A DNA stretch of 64,000 nucleotides, taken from NCBI GenBank assembly GCA_029721435.1, contig CM056576.1, forward strand, positions 66,421,876 to 66,485,875, given 5' to 3'. Made by a program: the position numbers and the translations under genes. Positions 11,834 to 22,875 of the stretch are shown here, piece after piece. The notes beneath the pieces are model-generated. The model did no database searches. It had not been told where the DNA came from and worked only from the letters and a program-made list of their open reading frames with translations. Every line of letters starts with the position of its first letter. The stretch's first letter is position 1. This DNA comes from Gymnothorax reevesii (lineage: Eukaryota > Chordata > Actinopteri > Anguilliformes > Muraenidae).

Positions 11834-11917
11834 ATATCGAGGGCTGACTGCAATAAACAGTCATGCCCAATTCATAAGATTCGGACATAACTGTTTATTG
11901 CAGTCAGCCCTCGATAT
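11834..11917. repeat. short hairpin MITE, 28-bp perfect stem
   Basis: 11834-11861 and 11890-11917 are perfect inverse complements (28 bp) around a 28-nt loop. The stem is edged by TA on both sides, as in TA-targeting Tc1/mariner MITEs. It could be mistaken for a microRNA precursor, but the outer TA dinucleotides and the transposon-rich setting favour a MITE. Confidence 0.7.
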
Positions 11918-12734
11918 AATACATGAAGCACCAAAACACAGTACCGTGAATCGATGTAAGATATTCAAAGTAATGGTAATAAACAACTCAGCTTAGGTGC
12001 ATCTTGAACATTTTTTACTACGAAAAAGCAAAGCAAGTGTTAGCTACATGCACGCTTATAGGATGTCACCTTCAATAATTACTGAATACATACCTGTCAT
12101 CCAACCCAAGTAAACCAACAACAGCCTTTGCAACCTCACTGTTTATTCTGTAACGTTACATAAAAGAAAGGTGAAGCAGTCGAGTCGCTATACAACAAAG
12201 CCATTCATCAAATACAATAACTGAAAACACAGGTGTCATTACACGTGCTCACTTTACCGACTTGGTAATGACATAAGCCGACAGCACGGAATCTCCTGAC
12301 CAGTGCAACACGCAGAGAACTGCAACAGTGCAGCTTACGAGAACGCTCTAAAAGACAAGGTCCCCTTGGTGTTCGCGTAGCCTGAATTAATATATAAAAA
12401 AATTGTCTCTGCCGTGGAAAAAGGCACCAACAAAAAAAAAAAGCCCCAACAGATTATATATTGATTATTTGCGGTAGTAAAAAAATCTATTCACGGATCT
12501 ATTAGTGTGTCTTTTTCAATTGTTCCTTCTGGAACAATTTTGCCCCCCATGGCATCACTTAGCTTGCGATTTAATGTCGGATGAGGCGGACCCTCATAGA
12601 GACTGTCAAAGCACGGACAGGTGTCATTTGTGACAGGAAGGCTGATGCGAACGAAAATAAGTCTGCTGCATGGACCAGCATGCAGAAGCGCAAATCGAAC
12701 TGGGAATTGGAAGGGACACAGACACGTCCTTAAT
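11918..12734. other. unannotated DNA
   Basis: No exon or transposon ends recognised. A - strand open frame of 82 codons at 12491-12739 has an unbiased composition but no motif I can name, and its status is unknown. Confidence 0.4.
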
Positions 12735-13010
12735 GACAACAGTTAGTCCTGGCTAGTTCTCGATCATTATCCCCGCCTCGTGATTAGCGCGAAGTGGGGG
12801 ATATAGCATTGGGCTCCGTCCATCCGTACGGTCGCACAAAATTGAGGCGGCAGAGGATATTGCCATGTTAATGGCAAACGCTTGTTTTCCTTCATTTAGG
12901 CATTTTCCAATTATCTCCATTGGAAACTGAAGACGCGGTTTATCTCCATGCGATCTAACTGCGATGCAATCATGGGCTTAATTCAGTACAGAGAAATAAT
13001 GTACTTATTA
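12735..13010 (+). repeat. dispersed repeat family R1, copy 2 (diverged, interrupted)
   Basis: GACAACAGTTAGTCCTGGC at the left edge is nearly identical to 54153-54171. GTTTTCCTTCATTTA, a CATGCGATCT block and AATTCAGTACAGA follow in the same order as in copies 1 and 3. Between them sits an unrelated piece (about 12770-12860) with GGGGGATATAGCATTGGGC. Confidence 0.55.
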
Positions 13011-13762
13011 AAAGGCTAAATGCTTCGCCTCGATTGAACTGGTCCGCATTGTAATGAAATATCGCCTTTCACTCTCGGTATTGCATGGGTTGATAATAAA
13101 TGTGGCACTCTGCTGTTAAATATGCTTTTAGAAGCGTGCAAGCTTCTTGCGTGACAGTCGACAGGTCTACAATTTTTAACAATTTTGATTTAAATGCAGC
13201 AGACAAGTGTCCAGATGAATGATTGTCGTCTTACTTACCAGGTGCTTCCCTCAATTCCCCGTTGGATTTGCACCACTGCCAACATAAAGTGCAATAACAG
13301 CATTCTTTCCGGACCGCACAAGAAGAAACGTCAAAGAGTACAGAGAACTCTGGCGGCAAATGAAAAATAAAACTAAGTCTGCCGATCGGCCCGGAAAATT
13401 AATGCACTGAAAACAGCATTATTAAAATATGACCATAAGTGTGGCTTATTCTTTAGTCCTATTTGACAAAAATTAAGCACGTTTTAGGAACTGTTTAGCG
13501 GTTTCACTCACGTATAGGAGATAACCACCTTTCGTAGTTATGAGCCTGTATGTTTCATGGTTTCAGTAACTTTAGTCGCTATAAACGCCGGCTTTTAGTC
13601 ACAGTAAATGCCAGCTAAACATACAGTTCCCCCTGTAACAATAAGGTTGCAGTATTTTAGCAAGATCTACTATTATGCTGCTTATGGTAACAAGCAACAC
13701 GCTGTAACAAAACTGAATGAAAAGTTGCGTTTTGGCTAATTTAGGCAGTACAGTTGACTTAC
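13011..13762. other. unannotated DNA
   Basis: No gene, RNA or element end recognised. It lies on the 3' side (in - strand sense) of the exon at 13763-14040 and may be that gene's intron. Confidence 0.35.
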
Positions 13763-14040
13763 TTGTCGAGGAGAAAGCTGGCAACTTCAGTGTCTCTTAG
13801 AAAATCTTTCTCCTTCATTAGCTCCCTCCACCTGGGGAAGGCTAGCCCGATGTTCACCCTTGTTTTTTGAGGACGCCGGTGGCGCTGCATTTTAAATTCT
13901 TTTTCGTTTTTTGCGGATAAGGATTCCGTCTCCTGTGCTGCTGCTGCATATGTATGGTCCTGCATTATGCTGCAGTAGTACTGATTTTTAAAGTCGCCGC
14001 GATAGCCTCTCTTCCTGATTTCCTCCGGTGTCTCAATCAC
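13763..14040 (-). CDS. exon of a transposon-type gene, family not firmly identified
   Basis: A - strand frame starts with Met at 14040 and runs about 92 codons. It then meets a strong splice donor: exon base 13763 is followed on the - strand by GTAAGT. The protein is basic and ends 'NIGLAFPRWRELM' then 'DTEVASFLLD'. I recall this wording from the N-terminal part of multi-copy fish transposon proteins, but cannot name the superfamily with certainty. The intact frame and donor suggest a real exon of a recently active element rather than chance. No downstream exon was found in the following kilobase. Upstream (14041-14140) is GC-richer and could be its promoter. Confidence 0.45.
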
Positions 14041-14251
14041 TCTGCACTGGCTGGCAGGACAAACGCGGATTTATTCCGCATTTGGTGCTATTTGTCCCTT
14101 GCCAGCGGCAACAGTTTCAAGATGGCTGACTGTCATGGTGCTCCCCTACCAGCTTACCCGTCCAATGTAGAAACAAGTCTAAAATTCTCTGTTTACAAGA
14201 ATATATCAGATTATTAGCAGAGGTCATAATACACCAATGATGACATATATA

Positions 14252-15818
14252 CAGTGGGGGAAATAAGTATTTGACCCCTTGCTGATTTAGCAGGTTTGCC
14301 CACTAACAAAGGGTGCAACGGTCTATAATCTTAATGATAGGTTTATTTTAACAGTGAGTGACAGAATATCGCCAAAAAAGTGGAAGAAGACATTGTATGC
14401 ATTTTAGGAATTTATTTGCATATTTTTGGTCAAAAAATAAGTATTTAACCCCCTGGACAAACAGCATGTTCATATTTTGTAGAAAAGCCATTATTGGCCA
14501 GCACAGATGTCAAACAATTTTTATAGTTGTTGACAAGGTTTGTGCACATTTTGGCAGAGATGTTGGCCCACTCCACCCTGCAGACAGCCTCCAAATCATT
14601 CAGGTCCCGAGGCTGTCGCCTTGCAACCCAAATTTTAAGCTCCCTCCAAAGAATTTCAATAGGATTCAGGTCTGGAGACTGGCTAAGCCACTCCAGACCC
14701 TTGATGTACTTCTTCAGCCACTGTTTTGTTGCTTTGGCGGTGTGCTTAGGGTAGTTGTCGTGCTGAAACACCCATCCTCCACCCATGTTCAGCTCTCTCA
14801 CTGAGGGAAGGAGCTGTTGGTCCAGAATTTCATGGTATATGGCCCCGTCCATCCTCCCTTCAATGCAATGGAGTTGTGCCGTCCCCTTGGCTGAAAAGCA
14901 CCACTGTGCTCGACGGTGGGGATGGTGTTCTTTGGGTTGCACTCTGTGTTCTTTGCCCTCCAAACACAGCGAGTTGAGTTGAGCCCAAAAAGTTCTATTT
15001 TGGTCTCATCTGACCACATCACCTTCTTCCAGGCCTCTTCTGATTCATCCAGGTGGTCAATGGCGAACTTCAGGCGGGCCTGTACATGTGCCTTCTTGAG
15101 CAGGGGGACCTTGCGTGCCCTGCAGGATTTCAATCCATGACCGCGTGGTGTGTTACCAACTGTTTCTTTTGCAACTGTGGTCCCAGCTGCCTTCAGTTCA
15201 TTAACCAGTTCCCCCCTTGTGATTTCTCACCGTTCTCATGATCAGGGACATCTAACGAGGCGAGATCTTGCATGGAGGCCCAGACCGAGGGAGGTTGGCG
15301 GCAGTGTGGTGCTTCTTCCATTTCCTGATAACTGCACCGACAGATCTTTTCTCTCAAAGTTCCTTTCCGATTCTCTTGTAGCCCATCCCAGCCTTGTGTA
15401 GGTCAACAATCTTGTCCCTGATGTCCTTAGACAGCTCTTTGGTCTTGCCCATGGTGGAGATGTTGGAATCTGGTTGTTTGGGAGTGGACAGGTGTCTTCT
15501 CTATCGGTAATGAGGTGAGGCAGGTGTATTTGATGTAAATAATTAGTTGGTATTGGGGGTGTGTCTTAAAGAAAGACTAACTGGCTTGTGGGACCCAGAA
15601 TACTTGCTGTTTGGTAGGGGGTCAAATACTTATTTTTCCTCATGAGATGGTTATCAATTTTTATAAATTCAAATGATGTGATTTTCTGAAATTTTTTTTG
15701 TGACTCTGTCTCTCACTGTTAGAATTTATATACGATTAAAATTATAGATCGTTGCATTCTTTGCAAGTGGGCACACCTGCAAAATCAGCGAGGGGTCAAA
15801 TACTTATTTCCCCCACTG
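14252..15818 (-). mobile_element. Tc1-like DNA transposon, full-length but inactive, IR/DR ends
   Basis: The ends are CAGTGGGGGAAATAAGTATT and its inverse, each next to a TA target duplication (14250-14251 and 15819-15820). A second, inner copy of the terminal motif occurs at about 14435-14452 and about 15618-15640. That is the inner/outer direct-repeat plan seen in Sleeping Beauty-type elements. Total length is 1567 bp, the usual size for Tc1. The transposase lies on the - strand with frameshifts. Confidence 0.95.
14445..15452 (-). pseudogene. Tc1-like transposase, frameshifted
   Basis: Starts at an ATG at 15452-15450 ([10 protein letters not shown]..., the usual Tc1 opening) and ends at about 14445, so the span matches a protein of about 335 residues. 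N-terminal paired-like DNA-binding text is followed by the catalytic region: '[13 protein letters not shown]' (first Asp, in the 14798-15133 frame), '[13 protein letters not shown]' (second Asp) and '[14 protein letters not shown]' (Glu). The DDE triad is therefore visible. At least two frame changes (near 15350 and 14870) disable it. It would cut and paste at TA sites. Confidence 0.92.
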
Positions 15819-16569
15819 TATGAATGCAGACTTAGATTTTGGCAAATAAAAAAATGTAAATGTTACACATTGTCCCTTTAAGCACAGCGCTTTTTACTAG
15901 ATATTTTGGAACACCGTTCCCTGTTTGTTTTGCATATGTCTTTTTTTTTTGTTTTGCCTTTTCTGTAATACAGAAAAGGCATAATAAAACCAGCTTCATC
16001 TTTGCATCTGAATCCAGTCCCAGGCTTTCCATTTTTCAGTGCACTTTGCGCAGTGCACCAAAAAGGTCATTACAGTCTGACTCCCAGTGTCCTCAGGTTT
16101 TTCAGGTATAACAACGTGATGCTACTGAAGACCATCCTGATTAGCGATTATCTACAAAAAATTAAAGATGGAGCCGAAAACAATAACTGTATATGTGCTT
16201 AAGAGTTGATTGCAAACTGATTTATTGATTTATGCCATCATCATTTTGCTTTGTAAAATACAGCTTAGTTGGTGCCAACACAGTCTCCTATATGTATCCC
16301 TCTCAATATGCTTTGAATTAAACTTCAGAAAGTTGTCTTTCTAATTCTTTATTTTTTTGTGGAGAAGAGGAGCTTTCAAATGGAAAATGTGCTTCCTCCC
16401 GCTACAATTTGCTTAAATATAGAATGAAAGATTTAGATCTAGTTTTGAGTGGAGTAAGACAATGAAAATAAACTAGAATTTGAAAATGTGCCTGTAAATG
16501 TTAACACAGGCTGTATCTTACACCTGGCGCATAGTAGAGCAATGACTGCCATAATAGTATGGGGCATTT
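15819..16569. other. unannotated DNA
   Basis: AT-rich sequence with an 11-nt T-run at 15939-15949. No gene or element end was recognised. Confidence 0.45.
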
Positions 16570-17352
16570 AGTGTTTCACGGGGAAACTAGGCTTATGCCG
16601 TCGAGGCGACGGCTGGGGGTATATCCCTGAACGCCCCAATCCTCCAATTCCCCAATCCTTGAATAGGCTTTCATTTGAATTTAATTTCAGGTCAATCGGT
16701 CAAATGGTTTTGAAGATATGGCCAAAATGGTAATTTCCCATGGTGGCAAAATATTGAACCAGACAGGTATGATGTCATCATGTGACACGTTGTGAGGTCA
16801 TGACCTTGCAGTTGCACATAGTTTCGTGTCAAAGATATAGCAAAAATGGTGTATTTTATGTGACAAAGCTCCGCCTTGAGTCAAAATTTTGAACCTAACA
16901 TGTCATCGTGGGACACATCCTCAGGTCATGATCTTTCATTTGGAATTGATTTGAGGTCAATCGGACAAATATTTCCAGAGATTTGATAAAAACAGTGATT
17001 TTTTCCATTTTTGGCCCCTGGTGGCCAATCTAGAGAACGTAAATTGTCCAAAATCGATCAGTTCTTCCTCTTTATGATATTTACTCATGTGCAAAACTTG
17101 GAATTTCTAATTGAGATATTACTGCAGTTATCGCGTTAACACTGTAATCAGTTTTTGGCCCCGGGTTGCCAATCTGGACACCGTAAATTGTCCGTAATTG
17201 AATCAGTTCTTCCTCTTTATGATACTTACTTATGTGCAAAATTTGTAATTTGTAATTGCAATATTACTGAAGTTATCGCGTTAACATGTAGTGCGGCGCT
17301 GGCCGGACCAAAAACATAATATCCCCCGGAACGCCATTCAGCGTTCGGGGAT
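16570..17352. repeat. unclassified repeat with internal near-repeats
   Basis: Blocks such as GGTCAATCGGTCAAATGG, GTCAATCGGACAAAT and 'GTAAATTGTCC...AATCAGTTCTTCCTCTTTATGAT' recur within the segment. The edges near 16616-16640 and 17310-17352 carry GGGATATA-type sequences in roughly inverse orientation. No coding potential. Similar wording occurs at 43190-43380, so it is probably a dispersed family. Confidence 0.45.
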
Positions 17353-18038
17353 ATAATAATGGTGTACCAATAGATAAAGTCATGATAAATTAGAAACCTT
17401 ACTTTTCTGTTCCAACTCAAGAGCCAAAACCTCAGTTTCACAATTTTATGCATTACAAAATTAAACATTTGATAAATTGTTCACAAATTGTGCCCTTAAA
17501 TGGGCTAGAGATCTTAATAAGCAAAATTTATGTGCTGACATTCGGAAAAATGCAAGATATCCCTTTTATGGTACAAAAAACAAACTGAGACAATCTAAAA
17601 TTCTAAACAGCCAATATTGCACCCAATTGCTCCTGTCCAAAATGGAACTACGAGAGAATGGTAAATATGTAAAATGTGGTACTTATATTTGTTATAGGAA
17701 TGTAAAAAAAAGACATACCTCTTAACCCACAAACATGTATTAATTTTATTGATTTATGGTTTTTTTTTTTTGTCTAATCCCCCACCCCATTTTTGGGGGT
17801 CTATTAAATTCATTCAATTACAATTAATTTCTCAAAAGACCCCACACCCAACCTTTGACTCCCGTCACAACGCCATACACCCACCCTTCGACTCCCATGG
17901 CAGCACCTTACATCCGTATATGATACAGTGAAAGGACAATGACATAAATTAGAATGTAAATATATACATAATGAGTAAATTGAAATGGGAATTCACAGCA
18001 TACCTGCATCAATACATACATTGATCATAATTATATGT
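17353..18038. other. unannotated AT-rich DNA
   Basis: No recognisable gene. It includes homopolymer T and a C-rich stretch around 17780-17930. Its right edge abuts the Tx1-type LINE fragment. Confidence 0.4.
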
Positions 18039-18440
18039 TTACATATATACGCATGCTTTAGCAAATATACATTTATTTGTATTATGATTACCTTTCCGAT
18101 CTAAACCAGGGTTTAATACGATATTGTAGTCTCCTACCAGGATAAAGACGTCACTTGTCTCTTGTAAACCTGATAGATTATTAAGGATAATCTCAAAGAA
18201 GTTAGTGTCATCATTAATACAGTAAAGATGGTCCATCTTCCCTGTGAATCAGTTAGAGAAAGTGTTATTTTAATGTCCAGGTTGTGTTGGAAGAGTGTCA
18301 TTACACCTTTTGAGCTTTTTGTACAGTGGTAAAAATAAATTGGTCCCCCCATTCCTGCTCCCAGACTGCTTCATCTGCAGGTATGGTATGCGTCTCTTGC
18401 AATCAAAGAATATTGTAGCCTTTGTCTTTGAGCCAGGTGA
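18039..18440 (-). pseudogene. L1/Tx1-clade LINE endonuclease fragment
   Basis: On the - strand the text 'LQETHTIPADEAVWEQEWG' (about 18400-18345) is followed by 'LDIKITLSLTDSQGRW' and, one frame over, 'VGDYNIVLNPGLDRKGN' (about 18145-18085). LQETH, a bulky-residue-rich middle and GDYN/LDRKG match the LQETH and GDFN...LDR blocks of Tx1-like L1 endonucleases. It is a short internal fragment with a frameshift near 18238 and no RT attached. Confidence 0.72.
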
Positions 18441-18461
18441 AAATCGTTTGTCGTTTGTAAA

Positions 18462-18545
18462 TTTTATTTATTTATTAACCTTTATTGCAGAGAAGTCCCA
18501 CTAAGACTGAGGTCTCTTTTGCAGGGGAGCCCTGATTACAATATA
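18462..18545 (-). mobile_element. L2-type LINE 3' tail fragment
   Basis: Read on the - strand: a stretch with GAGACCTC...GTGGGACTTC, then an AATAAAGGTTAATAAATAAA terminus. This wording is typical of fish L2 3' ends. The related + strand tail at 41820-41900 has AAATAAAGGTTATAATAATA in the same place. Confidence 0.5.
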
Positions 18546-18605
18546 GACATTTACAATGGGAATTTAGTGACAAACGACAGTTAAAAACTACACAAAAGTC
18601 ACATA

Positions 18606-19610
18606 CAGCAAGTGCAGATCGCTGAGCTTGAAAAGAGAATATCGTCTCTTCACCAGATGAAAGAGGATGTACAACTTCTCGATTCGCTGGGGACAACTCT
18701 CCCATGTGTCACAGGTGAGTTGGACACTTCAGCTTGGGGTCCTGTACTTGAGGTCAGCCAGCAACATCACAAACGTTCCTGGGTCCGACTGGGTGCAAAG
18801 CCAAAGACACTGTCTGCCTCTACTCCCTTTAGACCTGCCCCGTGGAGCATAATCCAAGGTGGAAAACGAGGAGGCCGTCGTTCATTGTGTCCCGAATCTC
18901 CGCATACCCTTACGCTCAGCAACAGGTACTCCGTCTTGGATGACATGGCATGTCATTCCTCTGCTGATTGCTGGCCGTCCTCTCCCCCCGGTTATCCGCC
19001 GTCTGCCTTGCAGGTGCTTGCCCTTCGATGCCATCTCCTGATCGTTCATCAGGTTCGTGGCCCAGCTCATCACCATTTCCTCCTCAGTCACGGAGCACAG
19101 CTTATGCGCAGAGAGCAGAATCTATTTCCCTGTCTCCGAAAACAGTGGTCATCGGAGACTCCATTTTCCGGGGTTATAAGAATAAGGCAGCAGTTACATA
19201 CTGTTTCCCTGAGGCCACAGTAGCGGATATCATTGAAAACTGCTGGCATTCTGGATCGGCATATGTCCGCAAAGAAAGTAATTCTGCACGTTGGCGCAAA
19301 TGAAATTCCTCGCCAACAATTGGATCTCCTGAAAAGTGATTTTAATCAACTTGTTAATCTCTTGGATGGATATAGCTGGGACATTTTTATCTTTGGCCCC
19401 ATTGCAACTCCTAGTGGTGGCTTGGGAAGATTCACTCAACTTCTGAGCCTTCATTCGTAGCTTCAGGCACCATGTGTCTCTCCCAACATCGGTTTTATTG
19501 ACAATTTTAACTGATTTTGGGAGCATACTGCTTTTTTTAAAAGGGATGGGGTGCATCCAAATTGAAGTGGTACTCACATGCTTGCTGCAAAAATTGTCTA
19601 CTGCGTGTTG
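18606..19610 (+). pseudogene. L2 ORF1 remnant, SGNH esterase-like
   Basis: The first ~30 residues (about 18612-18705) are heptad-like, 'QIAELEKRISSLHQMKED', a likely coiled coil. The esterase blocks follow in other frames: 'VVIGDSIFRG' (about 19147-19176), 'VILHVGANEIPRQQ' (about 19281-19322) and 'FKRDGVHPN' (about 19536-19562). They provide the Ser, Asn and Asp/His catalytic positions. Frame changes near 19090 and 19240 and stops after 19455 make it a pseudogene. ORF1 in L2 elements probably acts as an RNA-binding or assembly factor. Confidence 0.7.
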
Positions 19611-20019
19611 AATTCCCAGCATGGGTGACTACTCTACTGTGACCAGTGAACTCTAATTCTAAGAATCATCCCTTGGATGTTCCATACAATGTCAGACTGT
19701 TTGACACCCCCTGCAGGGTACGGTGGTCTTAATTCTACAACGTGCACAAAACGAGAGAGTTTTAGTCGACACCCATCAAGGCCAAATGGTGTTGACCTTG
19801 GGAATTTAGTCCCTATTAAGATGAATACTTAATTGATTTTAATATTAAATTAATACTTAATTTTAATGGTAGATTTTTACTGTTGAAAACTCCTTTTGAA
19901 ATGGTCTTCATCTATTGCACTTAAATGTGAGGACTTTAGTTCCTAAATTGGACATGATAAAAATATCATAGAAATGGGTTATAGGGTTATACACAATAGA
20001 AATGTCATAAAAATGGGTT

Positions 20020-20315
20020 ATACACAAATCCTGATGTTTTTGTTGTATCGGAGACATGGCTGAATAACTCAATCTCAGATGATACTGTTAAAGTGGATGG
20101 TTTTAATATTTCCAGATGTGATAGCAAAGGAAGAGGTGGTGGTATAGCCATTTATGTAAAAAAATACAATTAGGGCTACCTGTGTCATCAGTCATTCTGT
20201 TGAGAAACAATTTGAGGTTTTAGTTATTAAATTGATTTTGAATGCTAATTCACATTTTTACATCGGGAGTCTACCGGCCATGTGGATCTAAGATTTCTGT
20301 GAGTGCATTAGTACG
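20020..20315 (+). pseudogene. L2 endonuclease N-terminal fragment
   Basis: Text 'NPDVFVVSETWLNNSISDD' (about 20026-20085), then 'RGGGIAIYVKK' (about 20132-20164) and 'YIGSVYRP' (about 20257-20280) match the ordered blocks of an APE-type endonuclease. An in-frame stop lies at about 20171. The homology ends near 20315 at the insertion of an unrelated repeat-rich segment. Confidence 0.75.
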
Positions 20316-20335
20316 GTGGCGCAGAAGGGTCACAA

Positions 20336-20790
20336 CACCTGCAAACTCAGAAAACATCTGCAAATTCAGAAAAATCATCAATTTCACAACACATGAACTG
20401 CAAATGCCAAAACACCTGCATATTCAGAAAACATCTGCAAATTCAGAAAACACTTTCATTGATTTCACAACACATAAACTGCAAATGCCAAAACACCTGC
20501 ATATTCAGAAATCGTCTACAAATTCAGAAAACACTTACATCAATTTCGCAACACATGAGCTGTAAATGCCAAAACACCTGCATACTCAGAAAACATCTGC
20601 AAATTCAGAAAACACTGTCATTGATTTCACAACACATGAACTGCAAATACCAAAACACCCGCATATTCAGAAAACATCTGGAAATTTAGAAAACACTTTC
20701 ATCGATTTCACTACACATGAACTGCAAATGCTAAACATATTGCATTCTCGGAAAACACATGCAAACTCACAAAACACATGCAAACTCTTT
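20336..20790 (+). repeat. 81-bp minisatellite, about 5.5 copies
   Basis: The CACCTGCA-start recurs at about 20336, 20413, 20494, 20575 and 20656, a period of 77 then 81 bp. Each unit contains CAGAAAACATCTGCAAATTC and CATGAACTGCAAATGCCA-like blocks. Because 81 is a multiple of three, several open frames run through the array by chance; these are not genes. Confidence 0.9.
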
Positions 20791-21392
20791 AATGACAACG
20801 GAAATATTTCCCGGGGGGACAATAACCAGTGACGGACCCACATCCGGTTGCCGGTCCCGAACGATCTATGTGAAGAAAATTGTTTCCGAAGAGTTACGTG
20901 TTCTTTTAACGGACTTAGTGTTGTTGGATACCACAGTGGTTTTGTTTAATTTCAACATATTAAGGCAGTGTCCCCATAACGTATTGGTCCAACTAGATAA
21001 CTGTTAAGTCCAATACTCACTGGCTGCGAAGCAGCGCGTCAAACTTCGAACGTTGCCTTGATGCTGCCCACTGAGAGTGTCAGCCGCATCAACATTGACA
21101 GCTGTCAACCAGCCGTCAACGCAACCGAGAAGCCATGAGTGTCAATCTCAAAATGTTAAACAAGACGTTTAATTTTGAAAAAAAAAAAAAACCTACTGAT
21201 CAAGCTTATTTTAAGTGATGGCAAAGTGCGACGGTCAGGTTGCTATGCACTATACGTTATAAACAGGCATAATTTTCCTCCTAAATTTAGCCGTCTAGTA
21301 AATTACGATTATGATTCATTTTACTTTACCCAGCAAGGAATTAGCTAGCTAGCTAACTTAGCAGTGTAAAGTTCTCATCAGTGTACCTTGAG

Positions 21393-21700
21393 TTAGATAC
21401 TATCTAACTGTAGATCACTTGATAACTTGAATGCCCGCAAAATAATGGATTTCAAAACTGCAACTTGGTTAAAAAGCAGGTTGACAACTGCAAGTGAGGT
21501 TGCCGCTAAATGTGTGACTAACCATGACAAGACGAAATAGTTAAATAATCTCAGAGACAAATGCGTTTTTATTGTGTAGACCCTACATAAATTCAGCAGT
21601 CTGATGCGCGTCAGACGCTGCCAGTGGGCGATGCTCCATTGAAATTGACGTAACGCGTAACGCAGTGGGCGTTGGGCTTTAAACATTCTGCAAACTTTGT
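21393..21700 (-). repeat. repeat block shared in inverse orientation with 29730-29910
   Basis: On the - strand it shows AATTTCAATGGAGCA, then CGCCCACTGGCAGCG and TATTTAACTATTTCG, CTTGTCATGG. The same blocks occur in the same order on the + strand at about 29757-29892. The two blocks flank most of the nested insertion but have diverged clearly. Confidence 0.65.
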
Positions 21701-21911
21701 TAGCTATGAACTAGCTGGCTAGCGTTTCTACATTGTTGTCCCAAGACGAGCACACCGCACCACCATTTTTGAAAGTTATCACTGTCACATAGTATGTATA
21801 CCAACTCTGATTTCATAGTGCAATTTCGTGCAGATACGAACACTTTGCCCATTCTTTTGCACTATTCCCTCTCCTGCTACGGACTCTACTACCAATTTTT
21901 AAAAATCACTC

Positions 21912-22320
21912 ATGTATCAGCTTAGCGCCATGACCACAGAGAGACTTGTGGAAACAAAGTCTCAAAGCATTGTGCAAACAAAGCATTGTGCAGCCCTTTT
22001 CATGGACCTGTCTGAGGCATTTGATACTGTTGATCATGCCCTTCTTTTGAAAAGATTATCAGACATTGGCTCTGAAAAATCTGCTTGTAATTGGTTTAAA
22101 AACTATCTTGAGGATAGGACTCAATATATTTCATTTGAAAACATTCAGTCTCGAAGTGCTCAAATCAGCAGTCGAGTTCCACAAGGTTCAATTCTTGGCT
22201 CTTTGTTATTCACTATCTATATTAATAATATTGGCTTATCTTTGCATCATTGTAAACTGGATTTATATGCTGACAATACCATCATTTACTCGACTGCTTC
22301 TTCAGTTCAGCTGGCCATTG
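21912..22320 (+). pseudogene. L2 reverse transcriptase, central fragment
   Basis: The frame reads 'CAALFMDLSEAFDTVDHALL', 'WFKNYLEDRTQYI', 'SRVPQGSILGSLLFTIYINN' and 'LYADNTIIYSTA', which are RT blocks 3 to 5 in order. The catalytic YADD box reads YADN here, a likely inactivating change. The text 'SSVQLAIGELG' at about 22300-22330 is cut by the hAT insertion and continues as 'LEYDFNSIQRFL' at about 30041. Confidence 0.85.
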
Positions 22321-22794
22321 GAGAGTTGGGTCGGTACTGTACTTGCAAGTACTTTTTCAAGTACTTGGACTTGGACTCAAGTAATTTTTCAAAAATAGTA
22401 AAAGTACTTGGACTTGGACCAAGTACATTTGAAAAGCATTTGAATTTTCAAGCTCATTTCAAGTACTTTTCAAATATTTTTCAAGTATTGTGAAATCAAG
22501 TATTTTTACATGGATTTTCCCATTAGTAAAGTAAAATCTATTTCAAATGTTTTTTTCATATCCAATACCTATTTTTAAACATAAGTAAAATAATATTGTT
22601 TATCAATCAACTATGATGTTATTTTGATTCATCCATCATTATTAGCTATTGTTTGAGTGGTGGTTTGAATTTTGTTCTCTTTCATGTCTGTTAATTGATG
22701 TGGTTAACAGAGCAGTATCTTTAAATATCTTGCTTTGATCATTAGTAATTGAGGTGGTTAATGAGTTACTGAGTTAATTACAGTGGGTCATTGA

Positions 22795-22875
22795 GAAGTT
22801 AATGTTCGACTGAGAAGTCAAAATGTTCAACTGAGTAGAAAGATTGTTCAACTGAGAAGTTGGAATGTTCAACTG
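22795..22875 (+). repeat. short tandem repeat with GTTCAACTGAGAAGT units
   Basis: Three to four units of about 20-23 bp (ATGTTCGACTGAGAAGT, ATGTTCAACTGAG, TTGTTCAACTGAGAAGT, ATGTTCAACTG) end at the solo LTR and resume on its right side (AACTGAGAAGTTT). Confidence 0.75.

Larger units (their letters stand above)
20316..21895. mobile_element. insertion in the L2 endonuclease region, unclassified
   Basis: The segment starts with an 81-bp tandem array and continues with unrelated sequence. Part of it (21393-21700, - strand) resembles 29730-29910 on the + strand. No transposase is recognisable. The combination of a GTTTTCTGAATTTGCAG-type array and this second block recalls multi-copy fish DNA transposons, possibly a non-autonomous relative of the YqaJ-type element seen at 29130. 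Confidence 0.4.

Noticed and set aside
12491..12739. 82-codon - strand frame
   Set aside because: Open but with no recognisable domain, splice signal or neighbour; kept only as a note.
20242..20832. Three overlapping + strand frames of 88-107 codons
   Set aside because: Produced by the 81-bp minisatellite (multiple of three); no protein-like sequence.
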